Shown here: positions 11,042-21,867 of the stretch, piece after piece | How positions within the stretch are numbered: the first letter of the stretch is position 1 | Layout: each line of letters begins with the position of its first letter | From: Ananas comosus | Lineage: Eukaryota > Streptophyta > Magnoliopsida > Poales > Bromeliaceae | NCBI RefSeq assembly: GCF_001540865.1 | Contig: NC_033636.1 | Coordinates: 10,120,665-10,184,664 of the forward strand | Length of the DNA stretch: 64,000 nucleotides | Direction of reading: 5' to 3' | Made by a program: the position numbers and the translations under genes | Notes under the pieces: generated by a model | What the model was told of the DNA's origin: nothing | The model's input: only the letters and a program-made list of their open reading frames with translations | The model's database searches: none

Positions 11042-12780
11042 ATGATAATGCTGGAAAGGGATATTCTCGTACATATAAAGCAGCTCGGAGCTCTGAAATT
11101 GTTTCGTGCATGTCTCTCCAGGAATTTCGGTGTAGCGACTACACTGGAATCAAATTTCGTAGAGACTTCATTTGATGAGCAAAACGATAGAGTAATCGTT
11201 CGCACTGCGAAAGCTCGAGAGAGGAAGCTCAGAAGAAAAGGAGCGTCAGAAAGGGTTAAAGAAGAAACTACTGCTTCGATGCCATCTAGTGTGACCTATC
11301 CAGGGTCGAGAAGTAAAAGAGCTTCAATTGCACAAAATGAATCAAAAATGTCAGAGGGAGTTAAGGTAGTTTTTGACATGACACAAGTTCAATGCCTTGT
11401 AATGAATAGCGTCAAAGAAAAATTTACTGGATTTTGTTATTTGGCTGTATAGGAAGTTGCGAGACTTGAAAGAGCCCGCCAAAAACTAGAAGAGCAAAGT
11501 GGGCAACCAGCTAGTTACGCCAGATGGGCAGAAGCAGTTGGAATTGATCAAAAAACACTAAAGCAGCGTTTGCAGTTTGGTTGGTTTTGTAGGGATAAAC
11601 TTATAAAAAGTACCCGTTCGTTAGTGATGTACCTTGCTAAGAATTACAGAGGAATGGGGATTGCGTTTGAAGATCTTATACAGGTTTTTCATGATGCATC
11701 TTCGTCCTTTCGTTATTTGTGAAATTTCTCGTCATACTCTTCAATCTGATTTGAATTTCATATGAATGTATTCTAGGCTGGGAATGTGGGTGTTCTCAAT
11801 GGAGCTGAGAGATTCGACAGCATGAAGGGTTACAAATTCTCAACTTATGTTCGGTACTGGATTAAAAAATCAATATTAGCGTTGATAGCACGGCACAAAA
11901 GAGGAATTCAGATACCTGTAGGCCCTTGTCTTGACTTCAAAAGATACTGAGTTCATGTTTGATTGTTTCGCATTCAAAATTAATATGCTTTCTCTTGATT
12001 GTTTTATGATTGCATTTGTAGGTGAGAATGGAGAATATGATTCAGAGAATACAGAAAGCTAGGAGAGCCTTCCATAACAAGAGAGGGAGGTACCCACAAG
12101 ATGAGGAAACAGCTAAATTGACCGGTTTATCATTAGCTAATGTAAGATTAGCTAGGAAGTGCTCTCTTGCTGTTGGTTCAATTGATCAAGAGATTGGTAA
12201 TGGATGGTGCACAAAGTTCGCGGTAAGATGGCCCTCTTAGGTCTTTCATTTTCATAGGCACACACACACACAAAGACGAAAAAATTACAAAAAACAAGAA
12301 CCAAAAAAAAAAAAGGAGTATGCGTCTTTTTGATTGCTTCTTACCGGAATGCTGGATATCAGTGAAAAAGTCGACTGAAATCATCTACATTTACTGGAAT
12401 TTCTTCACTCATAACACTTCAATGAGAGACTAAAAAGTTTAAGCTGTCTCTATGTACATCTTGGGTGTTCATTTTCAATCATTTTAGCCATCAAAGGTCT
12501 TATAGAAATTAACTCTTCTAACTTACAAAGTGGTCGTTTATTTTATTTTGTAAGTTAACTCGGAGTTTCGTGACAGGAAGTAACCCCAGATCAATCGATA
12601 AAATCTCCTTACGAGATCATCATTAGGCAACAGATGAGAGAAAGCCTTTTTCAGCTCCTAGAGAAGCTGCATCCAAGAGAGAGGGAGGTACTATTGTTAA
12701 GATATGGCCTGGTAGATGGAATATGCAAGTGGCTGGACCGCCATAGTTCGTATCATTGTAGTCTTTTCGTTTGCGTCTAA
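9921..12780 (+). CDS. Plastid RNA polymerase sigma factor, SIG3/SIGC-type, lacking region 4.2
   Basis: Predicted exons are 9921-10041, 10630-10760, 10865-11365, 11453-11683, 11777-11917, 12022-12222 and 12577-12780. All joins keep frame and use GT-AG sites, giving 509 residues. The first 40 residues are rich in Ser, Arg and Pro and low in acid, like a chloroplast transit peptide. Region 2 is clear around residues 300-375 ([32 protein letters not shown]), region 3 follows ([13 protein letters not shown]), and region 4.1 reads [18 protein letters not shown]. After [11 protein letters not shown] the frame runs into 11 unrelated residues and a stop. The helix-turn-helix of region 4.2, which reads the -35 box, is absent and I could not find it before 14 kb. 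Sigma factors direct the plastid-encoded polymerase to promoters. SIG3 type is my best match from memory of the region 2 sequence. The exon 2 donor (AAG|GTCTTC) is the least certain boundary. Confidence 0.75.
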
Positions 12781-12900
12781 AGATCAAGTGAGTTCTAAGG
12801 TGATTTGAGTATGCAGCTTTGTCGATGATGCGCAATAAAGATTGGACATATATAGAGTCCTTTAATTGACTTTGATTACTCTCGTAGCTTTGTGGGAGAT

Positions 12901-13330
12901 TGTTAGGATTTTCCATATTTTGTGGCCCAATTAATCATATTTAATTAGGATTTGCTATAGATAAAGGTCAATCCTAATAGATATAGAACTGCTTGATATG
13001 GTATATTTTATCCCTATCCCATCTATTTTAAATTTAAATAGAATCCTAATCAGACTTTGATGGGAAGTCGATCTGGACTCTATATAAAGGGGTATTGGTC
13101 CTGCCACCTTCTCATACGCATTCTGGTGAAGAATTACCATCGGTTCCACACCATACGGTAGAGTGCCTGAGATAGGGGGAGAAACTAAATCACCCAAGTT
13201 CGGTTCGTGACTTTCAGATCGTAGCCGGACTTCCAGCTTCCGCAAGATTAATCAAGAATCTCTTCTTTATGGCGCTCTGTGAGTTATCGTATTTTTATTT
13301 TTGATCCTGGATTTGGTATGTATTTATTTT
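12901..13330 (+). mobile_element. LTR-like fragment (possible Copia solo LTR)
   Basis: Begins TGTTAGGATTTTCC, is rich in AATCCTAAT words, and carries a TATA-like ACTCTATATAAAGGGG at about 13078, all typical of short Copia LTRs. The right end (expected ...CA with a 5-bp target duplication) is not clear, and no internal retroelement genes follow. It lies directly downstream of the truncated sigma exon, so insertion or associated loss may have removed the final exon. Confidence 0.35.
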
Positions 13331-14411
13331 TATTTATTTTACATACCTTGAATTTCCATCATTTGAATCATCTATTTGCTCGTTCCCTGAACATACTGAA
13401 AGAAAGAAAAATGGCCACATAGCATAGCAAACGTCTTTCGGCATATACTTCATACAAAGAAAAATGTACAATGTGGTTGCAGTTGTGATACTCTTTCTGA
13501 TATTCTTTGAATCATGTGTAAGTTAAAAAGGAGGCAATATTTGTATAGCGCTGGAACTAAACAGTCCTAGAAGGGTGCATTTTTTCAATGTATACAGAGT
13601 GCAAATAGAGAACTTCGCTGCTTACTTTTAAGTGTTCTTCAATGAAAAGATCCAATGTGGAACTGAGTTCCAATTGGTCAATGAGAATTGAATTGCAATA
13701 GATTTGTCTTTAACTCTCATAAAAGGGTACAGCATAAACGGAGCTCGATTTGCACGGACCGAGTCCCATCGAGCTGAGTGTTGGCCGTGCCTGCGGTCGG
13801 ATATCGAGGGAATAGGGGACAAATGCAATGCAGGCTTGTGAAGGAGAGGCCTTGATGGCAGTCTCGAATGAGATCGAAGACACATTCAGTAGTGAGGTCC
13901 ATCAAGTACTCAAAAAGCGGACAGAATAACAAAAAATTGTGCTTGTTTGTTTTCCGGTGGAACCGTAAAAAGTCATACCTTAGCACTATAACTTATGAAA
14001 TGAGCATAATTTCTTGTTGTCAAAGCAGTTTCCCACCTCACAAGCTTATAGTCTGCGGTGAAGTACAAAATTTTACCGAGTTGTATTTCTCAAGAAGTCG
14101 GTGATGCAACAGTCCCGAACGCCGTCTCCAATTTTTCTTTTTTTTTTTAACAATAATCTCCACCGTTAATCTCATCTTTCTTCGTTCCCGATCCACCGCT
14201 GACGAGCTCACGCAAATCGAGGACACGTCAAATTTCGTTGACTAAAACGCCCTTGTCCTTGTACTACCATGCCATCTACAACTACAACCGACTCCGAACT
14301 CAACTCCATCGTGGCATATTCGTCAATAACTTCCCGGAAATGGGGCTTTTTGGACATTTCACACCCAGGGAAAAAAAATTAGGTTAATAATTTCGAGGTG
14401 CAGAGGAAACG
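13331..14411. other. Intergenic region between sigma and RGG genes
   Basis: No gene is supported. A minus-strand open frame at 13717-13986 (89 codons) has no recognisable family and overlaps another open frame, so I do not call it. The last 150 bases before 14412 are the probable promoter of the RGG gene. Confidence 0.4.
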
Positions 14412-14567
14412 GATTAGGCCGTGTGGATGGATCCGCGCATGAGTGCGGCTAGGGTTTTCCGCTCCCTCTCCTCCTTCTCTCCTATTTCGCCCCCACCCAC
14501 ACTCCAGAACCCTAGCTTTATCCTTTACCTAGAGAGTTGAGGCTCCTCCCCGGCGATTCTAGTTGCC

Positions 14568-14600
14568 ATGGCGATCCAATCGTGGAGGCCCCTCTTCTAG
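14568..14600 (+). other. Upstream ORF in the RGG gene leader (10 codons)
   Basis: An ATG in good context (GCCATGG) opens a 10-codon frame (MAIQSWRPLF) that ends 59 bases before the main ATG. If it is in the mature mRNA it could lower translation of the RGG protein. The leader start was not determined; an AACCCTAG telo-box-like motif lies at about 14508. Confidence 0.5.
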
Positions 14601-14659
14601 GGCTACGGTTTTCGTTCACCCCACCACAAAGCTAAAGCTTATAAGGTATATCTGTGGAG

Positions 14660-17600
14660 ATGGCCACGAAGAACCCCTTCGATCTCCTCGGAGACGACGA
14701 AAGCGACGATCCGACGCAGCTGATCGCCGCTCAGGAGCAGAAGAGCGCAGCAAAGAAGCCCTCTGCGGCGGCGCCTCCTGCGGCGGCGGCGAAGCTTCCC
14801 TCCAAGCCGGTCCCTCCCGCCCAAGCTGGTGAGTTGATGCGAAATGGTTTGATCTCTCCGTGTTGTCATACCCTGATTGATCTCTATGATAGATTCAGTT
14901 TAATCCGAGTTGTTTAGTGTGTGCGCTTTGATGAGATTTATGAATTGCAGATGTTTATACTGTTAAAGTTTGGATTTTTCGCTGCAAATCTAGTAATTTC
15001 GAAGAATGTTTCCTTTCTTCTGATGCAAAATTTTATCTTTTTAGATTTCATTTTGTTCCTCGGATTTGTACAGTAAGGGAGGCGAGGAGTAATACTGCAC
15101 CAACTCGCGGCGGGCCCGGCCGCGGCGGGCCGGGCCGCGGCAGAGGGGGGCGAGGAGCTGTCGCAGGCCAAAGCCGTGATTTTGGAAACGGAAATGGTGG
15201 CGGCTACTCCGTTGGCGGCGGCGGCGGCTACTCCGGTGGCGGCGGCGGCGGCGGCAGCGTCTATTCTGGAGTAGGCGGAGAAGATGGTGACGTTAGCAGG
15301 CCCACCGAGAGGGGCCGTGGCCCTCGTCAGCCTTACCGTGGTGGCCGTCGTGGCGGTTATGGTAACGAAGGGGAGGCCGCAGATGAACTGGGTCGGCCGC
15401 CGCGTCGATTGTATGATCGCAAGAGTGGCACTGGTCGCGGCTATGGGATGAAACGTGAGGGCGCAGGGCGCGGGAACTGGGGAATCGTGACTGATGAACC
15501 CATTGCCCAGTTAAGACCCTTTCCATTTATTCTTTTATTCTGGAAAGCTGTGTGCAAGGAATTGTATTGGATTTGAGTTATGAAGTGAAAGCCTAATTGA
15601 TGTTATGCTCTGATGTTTGATTAATTAGGGAGGCTGATGAGACTGTAAACATCGAAGAGAAGAGTGCTGTGGCTGAGAAAAAGGCTGAGGAAGATGCCCC
15701 TTCCGTGGAGGATAAGGACAATAAGGAGGGTGAATCGAAGGAAGCAGAAGAAAAAGAACAAGAGGATAAGGTATTGTTTCTTTGCTTGCCTTGTTTGTTA
15801 GATGCTGAGGTGATTGTACTTGTTTATTCATTTCCATCCAAGTAATCAGTAGGCAAAGCTCGATAAATTCAATACTTTTAGATATTTACTATATTGTTAA
15901 ATATTCATTCTTTTGCCATTGTTCTTATTTGCTTATGTTGGACAGTTGTAATCGGCTGAAACTTTTTGTTACTATTTCTTGCATCTAAGGTTATAGATTT
16001 GGACAGTTCTGAAATGATTTAGTTGTTATGTTGCTATTTTGTTGAGGCGTAAACTATCAAGGGTTGTTTGTAACAATTTTTTGAGTTTGTATGGACTAAT
16101 AAAGATCATTATGTGCCTTGACTGCCAATTAAGCAAATCATTAGCAATCAAAGTTATACATTTAGCAAAATATATTGCAGCCAAACCTGCATTTGGCTTT
16201 GCAGAAGTTGTTACGGGACCATATTTGTAAGTCTTGTCTTGTGAGTAGTAGATTCTAAAAAAGTACCTGCAGCAACATTGTTATTCTACAATTTTCCATC
16301 TCTCTCTGAGCTTTCCTTGTTGAACTAAGGAAATGAAACAACTTTCCAAGGACTTCTGAAGGAAAGGAGTCTTATTTATTCAACCTTTCCCAGGGGTTTT
16401 TTAATTAACTTGGAAGTTTAAATAGGATTATTGGAATAATTCCTGAATATGTGGATGAAATGATTTGAAAGTTTCTAAAAGTGAAATTAATAGTTAGCCT
16501 CAATTTGTGCGTGCATACTCAAACCCATGCTTCCAAGTTGACTCATTAGACTCGTTATGAGTACATAACAAGCATTTGAGCTCAGTGTGATTAGCCTGGG
16601 CCTCACTAAGCTAACTTGACAGAAATCGGATTACATCATTGTTAAAGGACATTTAGAAATTTGTGTCGTAGTATTCGTCAATTTGGCAGTTGGGTAAAAT
16701 TGATGATGTTCAAGGCTGATCCAATGGGGCTTGCATGGTGGAATTTCTACAGAAGTTGCAAGTACTCTATTTCACCCAGCCTATAGTTATTGCTTGGCTT
16801 TGTGGCAACATCAAGGTTTTGGTATGCTTCCAAGTTGACTCATTAGACTCGTTATGAGTACATTACAAGCATTTGAGCTCAGTGTGATTAGCCTGGGCCT
16901 CACTAAGCTAACTTGACAGAAATCGGATTACATCATTGTTAAAGGACATTTAGAAATTTGTGTCGTAGTATTCGTCAATTTGGCAGTTGGGTAAAATTGA
17001 TGATGTTCAAGGCTGATCCAATGGGGCTTGCATGGTGGAATTTCTACAGAAGTTGCAAGTACGCTATTTCACCCAGCCTATAGTTATTGCTTGGCTTTGT
17101 GGCAGCATCAAGGTTTTGGTATGTTCTTCTTTCGTGTATCAATTCAGGAAGTTGCCATACATTAACACATACTAGTGAAAAATATTTATGTGGATGAATG
17201 TCGGCTGCTAGCTCTCAGCCTTTCATTTCTTTGTTTTTTATCTTTTTATTTTTTTTGTGTATGTTGGGAGAGCTATATGTGATGTTATGTGACAATGGAG
17301 ATGTTTGTTGCCTTTTGGTTAACAATGACTTATACGTGTAGCATCATAGCATACCTAATTTTCACTTGATAGTTTTCAAACTATTTTTATTTCTTCTTTG
17401 GGGTGGCCTTCTTGGGGTTTGAGTTATGAAGAGGATAGTGATGAATTTATGAGTTAAATTCTTATGATGGTTTTTTTCCCCCATGTTCTGTTCTAACAAT
17501 ATTCCCGTCAGATGTGCTTCTTTTCTATGATTAACTTCTTTTCTTTCGCCCTTTTGAGTGGTTAACATTTTTTTTCCCTAACTTGTTTATATAGGAGATG

Positions 17601-18264
17601 ACTTTAGATGAGTATGAGAAAGTAAAGGAGGAGAAGCGAAAAGCCCTACTCGCGCTTAAGGCTGAAGAGAGAAAGGTCGAAATCGATAAGGAGTTGCAGT
17701 CTATGCAGCAGCTGTCGTTGAAGAAGGGTAACGATGAGGTCTTCATTATGTTGGTGAGTTCGCTTTTGCAGTTCTCACTTTCTTTCCTGACTGTGTTAAT
17801 GGTTTCGAAGGTTCGTCATGATTCTTTTCGTGTGATCTTATTAGGGCTCAGAGAAGGAGGCTCTGAAAAAGAAAGAAAATGCTGAACGGGATGAAAGGGC
17901 GAAGAAGGTATGTCGAAGTTAATGCCTTCGTCCACTGTTAACTATAAAAACTGTTATGAAAATTCATAATTCAATGAAACACTGAATACTAAAATGTCTA
18001 ATTCAGTTATCTGTTTCTGCTTGTCTTACTTTTCTAACATCAGAAACTGTGATTGGTGGGTTTGTATATCCGTTTCAGTCTCTGAGTATTAATGAGTTCT
18101 TGAAGCCGGCCGAAGGAGAAAGATATTACAGTGCAGGGGGGCGTGGTCGCGGCAGGGGCCGTGGGCCATTCCGAGGCGGTTTTGGTGGGGGGAGCACGAG
18201 AGGCCCAACCGCCGCCCCATCGATCGAAGATCAAGAACAGTTCCCTACACTTAGTGGGAAGTAA
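14660..18264 (+). CDS. RGG-box RNA-binding protein, Stm1/HABP4 (SERBP1-like) family
   Basis: Exons 14660-14828, 15074-15509, 15629-15770, 17595-17753, 17845-17907 and 18079-18264 join in frame to 384 residues. The N-terminus MATKNPFDLLGDDESDD is the Stm1-type start. It is followed by an Ala/Pro/Lys linker, Gly/Arg-rich RGG repeats (about 65-150) and the HABP4 core (RLYDRKSGTGRG, KREGAGRGNWG; about 165-200). After an acidic Glu/Lys stretch comes a conserved MTLDEYEK segment with a charged helix, and the C-terminus is a second RGG cluster ending in a motif like EQFPTLSGK. Plant relatives (RGGA-type) bind RNA in the cytoplasm and around the nucleus and affect ribosome association and stress tolerance. 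The first exon codon choice is GC-rich. Intron 3 is long (1.8 kb) and contains a tandem duplication. Confidence 0.92.
16527..17120 (+). repeat. 297-bp tandem duplication in intron 3 of the RGG gene
   Basis: The block starting ATGCTTCCAAGTTGACTC at 16527 recurs at 16824 and runs to about 17120. Copies differ at only a few positions (ACATAACAAG/ACATTACAAG, GGCAACATC/GGCAGCATC), so the event is young. There is no N between them, unlike the large duplications elsewhere in this window. Neither copy disturbs a splice site. Confidence 0.9.
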
Positions 18265-18668
18265 AAAGAGAGCGCAAAGTGTTACTTCAATTATCTATCT
18301 TTTCACATTCTATCACTTCCTATTTTGTGTCATGTGGATTTAATGCAATAATGAGCGCGTCGAAGTTCATTATTATGGTTTTCTCCGCCCGTCTTCACCG
18401 TGTACATTTCAGCAAAGTGTTGTCTACAACAGTGTCTTATTGTATGTGTAGGACTCTTTGCGCTGTTATGTGTTGTTGTTTCTAATGATTTTGCTTTGTA
18501 AGTTTGCAAATGTTCACTGGCCCATTAACAGTGTTTCTTCTGGTGTTAGTTTTTCTCTTTATTTTACTAAGCTCATTAGGCTGTAACTGAGCTTCTAACT
18601 CGCAAAAGCAAAATATATAAACTTAAAAACCATTGTGGACATTACTAGGAGAGAAAAGCAGCTGTTTG
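18265..18668. other. 3' untranslated region and downstream of the RGG gene
   Basis: T-rich sequence typical of a 3' UTR follows the stop codon, with AATAAT- and TGTAAG-like words that could serve polyadenylation. No further gene is seen before the palindromic element. Confidence 0.4.
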
Positions 18669-18677
18669 TTTAAACAG

Positions 18678-19061
18678 GGGTACTTTAAATACCATTTTTG
18701 TGGTTTTGTGCTTTCCCATTTTAATATATTGTGATTTAAAATGTATTGTCGTAGTATTTTGTGATTTTATTTTTTTTCTTTTGTTAGTGTCTTCATTAAT
18801 TTTTTGTTAAATTATGTGCAAAAAAATCTAGATATTTTATTTGTAATTAACAAATATTCATTTTAGTATTTTGTGATTTATTGAATTTTTAATTTGGTAT
18901 TTTGTGGTTTTAATTTAGTCACTCACGAAAAAAATTAATAAAGGAAATAACGGAAAGAGATAAATAAAATCATAGGATACAAAAATAGTATATTTTAAAT
19001 TACCGTGGTACTAAAATAAAAAATTGTGAAATTACGGTGGTGTGGTATTTTAAGTTTTTTC
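18678..19061. mobile_element. Palindromic MITE, copy B, with perfect 9-bp target duplication
   Basis: The same mirrored layout as 6089-6450: the left arm TACTTTAAATACCA...TTTGTGGTTTTGTGC pairs with the right arm ...TGTGGTATTTTAAGTT. It is flanked on both sides by TTTAAACAG (18669-18677 and 19062-19070), an exact 9-bp direct repeat. Nine-base target duplications are characteristic of Mutator-superfamily elements, so a MULE-derived MITE is the best class. It has no coding capacity. Confidence 0.85.
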
Positions 19062-19197
19062 TTTAAACAGCTCTTGCTCTTTGTATTATAAACTTATTAG
19101 TCGGATCAGACACTGCATATTTGGCATTTTTGGAGGAGTTTCAGTAGCTTGTAATGATTAACGCAGTTTCAAGTTGGTATCCCAAAATCTACGGTAC

Positions 19198-20945
19198 TGC
19201 TGTAATTGGAACCAGGAGGATGAAATCAAGTTAAAGTTTAAGCAATTCTTTACAATTAACTCAACCGGTTAAAATTGGGGAAGTTTCTTGCGATTTTTTT
19301 TTCATTTTTGATACTCATTGATCTAATTACATTAAGTCTTTGTTTGGTTAGGGGTCAAGGGATGGAATAATCTCTTAACCTCATATTATTTCCAAACACC
19401 TCCAAAAATTAGTGGGATTAATTAATCCCACCTCAAATGGGCTATCCCGGGTTAGCTAACCCCACCTAACCCTAACCAAATATTATTTTCTATTCATAAT
19501 AACCCTCTTTTTTTCTTATCTCATTTACTCCAATTAAACACTATTTTTTACTATTCTGAGCTAACTTTAATCCCCAACCAAATACAAAAATACTCTAATT
19601 TCATCTTAATTCTGAATTTAACTCTATTTCTGAAATAATTAATTTTTTTTTACTTCCGAATCGAGCGGTAGCTTAAAAAATAGAAAACGAAAAAGAAAAT
19701 AGTAGAGTAGGATTGCTAGGCCGGCACCAGGATCAAAACGCATTCAAAGGTTACATCACCCATCAATTCTCATAAATTATTGTTACCCCTNCTGCTGTAA
19801 TTGGAACCAGGAGGATGAAATCAAGTTAAAGCTTAAGCAATTCTTTACAATTAACTCAACCGGTTAAAATTGGGGAAGTTTCTTGCGATTTTTTTTTCAT
19901 TTTTGATACTCATTGATCTAATTACATTAAGCTTTTGTTTGTTGGGAGTTAAGGGGTGGAATAACCTCTTAACCCTCATATTATTTCCAAACACTTCTAA
20001 AAATATATAGGGTTAGCTAATCCCATCTCAAATGGGTTATTCCGGATTAGCTAATCCTACCTAACCCCAACCAAACACTATTTTCTATTCATAATAACCC
20101 ACTATTCTTCTTATCCCACCTATTTTAACCAAACACTATTTTTCACTATCGTGGACTAACTCCAACCCCCAACGAAACACAAAAATATTTTAATCCCATC
20201 TTAATTCTGAATTTAATCCTATTTCTAGAATAGATAGTTTTTTCAAATAGATAGTTTTTTTTTAATCCTAAATCATACGGTAGCTAAAAAAATAGAAAAG
20301 GAAAAAGAAAATAGTAGAGTAGGATTGCTAGGCCGGCACCAGGATCCAAACGCATTCAAAGGTTACATCACCCATCAATTCTCATAAATTATTATTACCN
20401 TTAAGCAATTCTTTACAATTAACTCAACCGGTTAAAATTGGGGAAGTTTCTTGCGATTTTTTTTTCATTTTTGATACTCATTGATCTAATTACATTAAGT
20501 CTTTGTTTGGTTAGGGGTCAAGGGATGGAATAATCTCTTAACCTCATATTATTTCCAAACACCTCCAAAAATTAGTGGGATTAATTAATCCCACCTCAAA
20601 TGGGCTATCCCGGGTTAGCTAACCCCACCTAACCCTAACCAAATATTATTTTCTATTCATAATAACCCTCTTTTTTTCTTATCTCATTTACTCCAATTAA
20701 ACACTATTTTTTACTATTCTGAGCTAACTTTAATCCCCAACCAAATACAAAAATACTCTAATTTCATCTTAATTCTGAATTTAACTCTATTTCTGAAATA
20801 ATTAATTTTTTTTTACTTCCGAATCGAGCGGTAGCTTAAAAAATAGAAAACGAAAAAGAAAATAGTAGAGTAGGATTGCTAGGCCGGCACCAGGATCAAA
20901 ACGCATTCAAAGGTTACATCACCCATCAATTCTCATAAATTATTG

Positions 20946-20953
<8 letters not shown>
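19198..20953 (+). repeat. Triplicated block around the Ns at 19791 and 20400
   Basis: 19198-19790 recurs at 19792-20399 with many differences, and 19238-19790 recurs at 20401-20953 with no difference that I can see. The outer copies are thus alike and the middle one is the divergent one. The block contains a MITE-like core with TTTGTTTGGTTAGGGGTCAAG and many AACCCTAACC/GGGTTAG-type words. The pattern fits two haplotypes or overlapping contigs placed in series. Confidence 0.8.
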
Positions 20954-21007
<54 letters not shown>

Positions 21008-21008
21008 C
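20953..21008. repeat. Compound (CT)n(TA)n microsatellite
   Basis: About 30 bases of CT repeats pass directly into about 25 bases of TA repeats, right where the triplicated block ends. The preceding copies stop at an N at or before this tract, which suggests that the assembler failed here. Confidence 0.9.
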
Positions 21009-21867
21009 ACATGCACACATTTGATATGATGCTCTGATTAGTCGTTTGACATGATGGATCAGAGCCCAACAAGAGTCCTTTTCCCAGGACGGAATCTGTC
21101 GTGCTCAGAGAGAAAGTGTCAGTATTTTGACTTGTGCCATCACATCTCCCTCCAGATTAGGCTAGACACGTGTAAGTTCTGAATCTGACATTATTTTGCA
21201 AACATAGAAATCATTTAATTTTACTGTCAGGCATCTCACCCTTCTACCCAGGTCAACTGAAAATTACGAATTCGTATGCTGCTTGTGAGTTAGTTTCTAC
21301 TTTGATTTGACCCAGTGAAGTTTCTGTAAAAAAAAAAATTACTATTTCAATTAAACTTTTTAAATAAATCATAAGTATATGTTTCAATAAAAAAATATCC
21401 TCTGCTTTGTTCTCGAATTGTCCAATTAAAGAAGCTGGTGTTAAGTCCTAACAACTGCTTCTCGAATTCAAAAACCTGCTAAGTTTCAGATTAGAAGACT
21501 GATGATTTTCTTCTTATCTGTCAGAATCAGATTCTGCTGTTCCCAGTCTCTCCACTATAAGCAATGCGATTGATTTCTTCCATTATTTACAACAGCAAGT
21601 GACCGGAGAAATCCCGAGAAGATCTAAACTTTTGATCGAATAAATCATGCACAAAACAGCATTAATCCCTCAATTCATTAACTGCTGAAAACAATAAAAT
21701 TTCCACTGTACATAAAAGCATTACCGTATAATAGCAAAAGATATTGCAGGGGGAAAAAGCAGCACTAGATAAAAAAGAGGAAATAAGAGACATGACAAAG
21801 ATGATGAAAGAGTTTGAGAAAAGAGAGGAGAATACACAGTGGATGAGCATTCTATCCAAGATTATGT
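21009..21867. other. Intergenic and 3' region of the kinase gene
   Basis: No gene is seen. The part nearest 21868 is the likely 3' UTR of the minus-strand kinase; AT-rich words around 21700-21850 could serve as poly(A) signals. The short frames here are shadows. Confidence 0.4.

Noticed and set aside
12901..13330. Complete Copia retrotransposon downstream of the sigma gene
   Set aside because: Only an LTR-like 5' end and TATA region are visible; no gag or pol, no paired LTR, no clear target duplication. Kept only as a low-confidence LTR fragment.
13717..13986. 89-codon minus-strand frame, Cys-rich and oddly ordered
   Set aside because: Not assignable to a family, overlapped by another frame, and no splice or promoter evidence.
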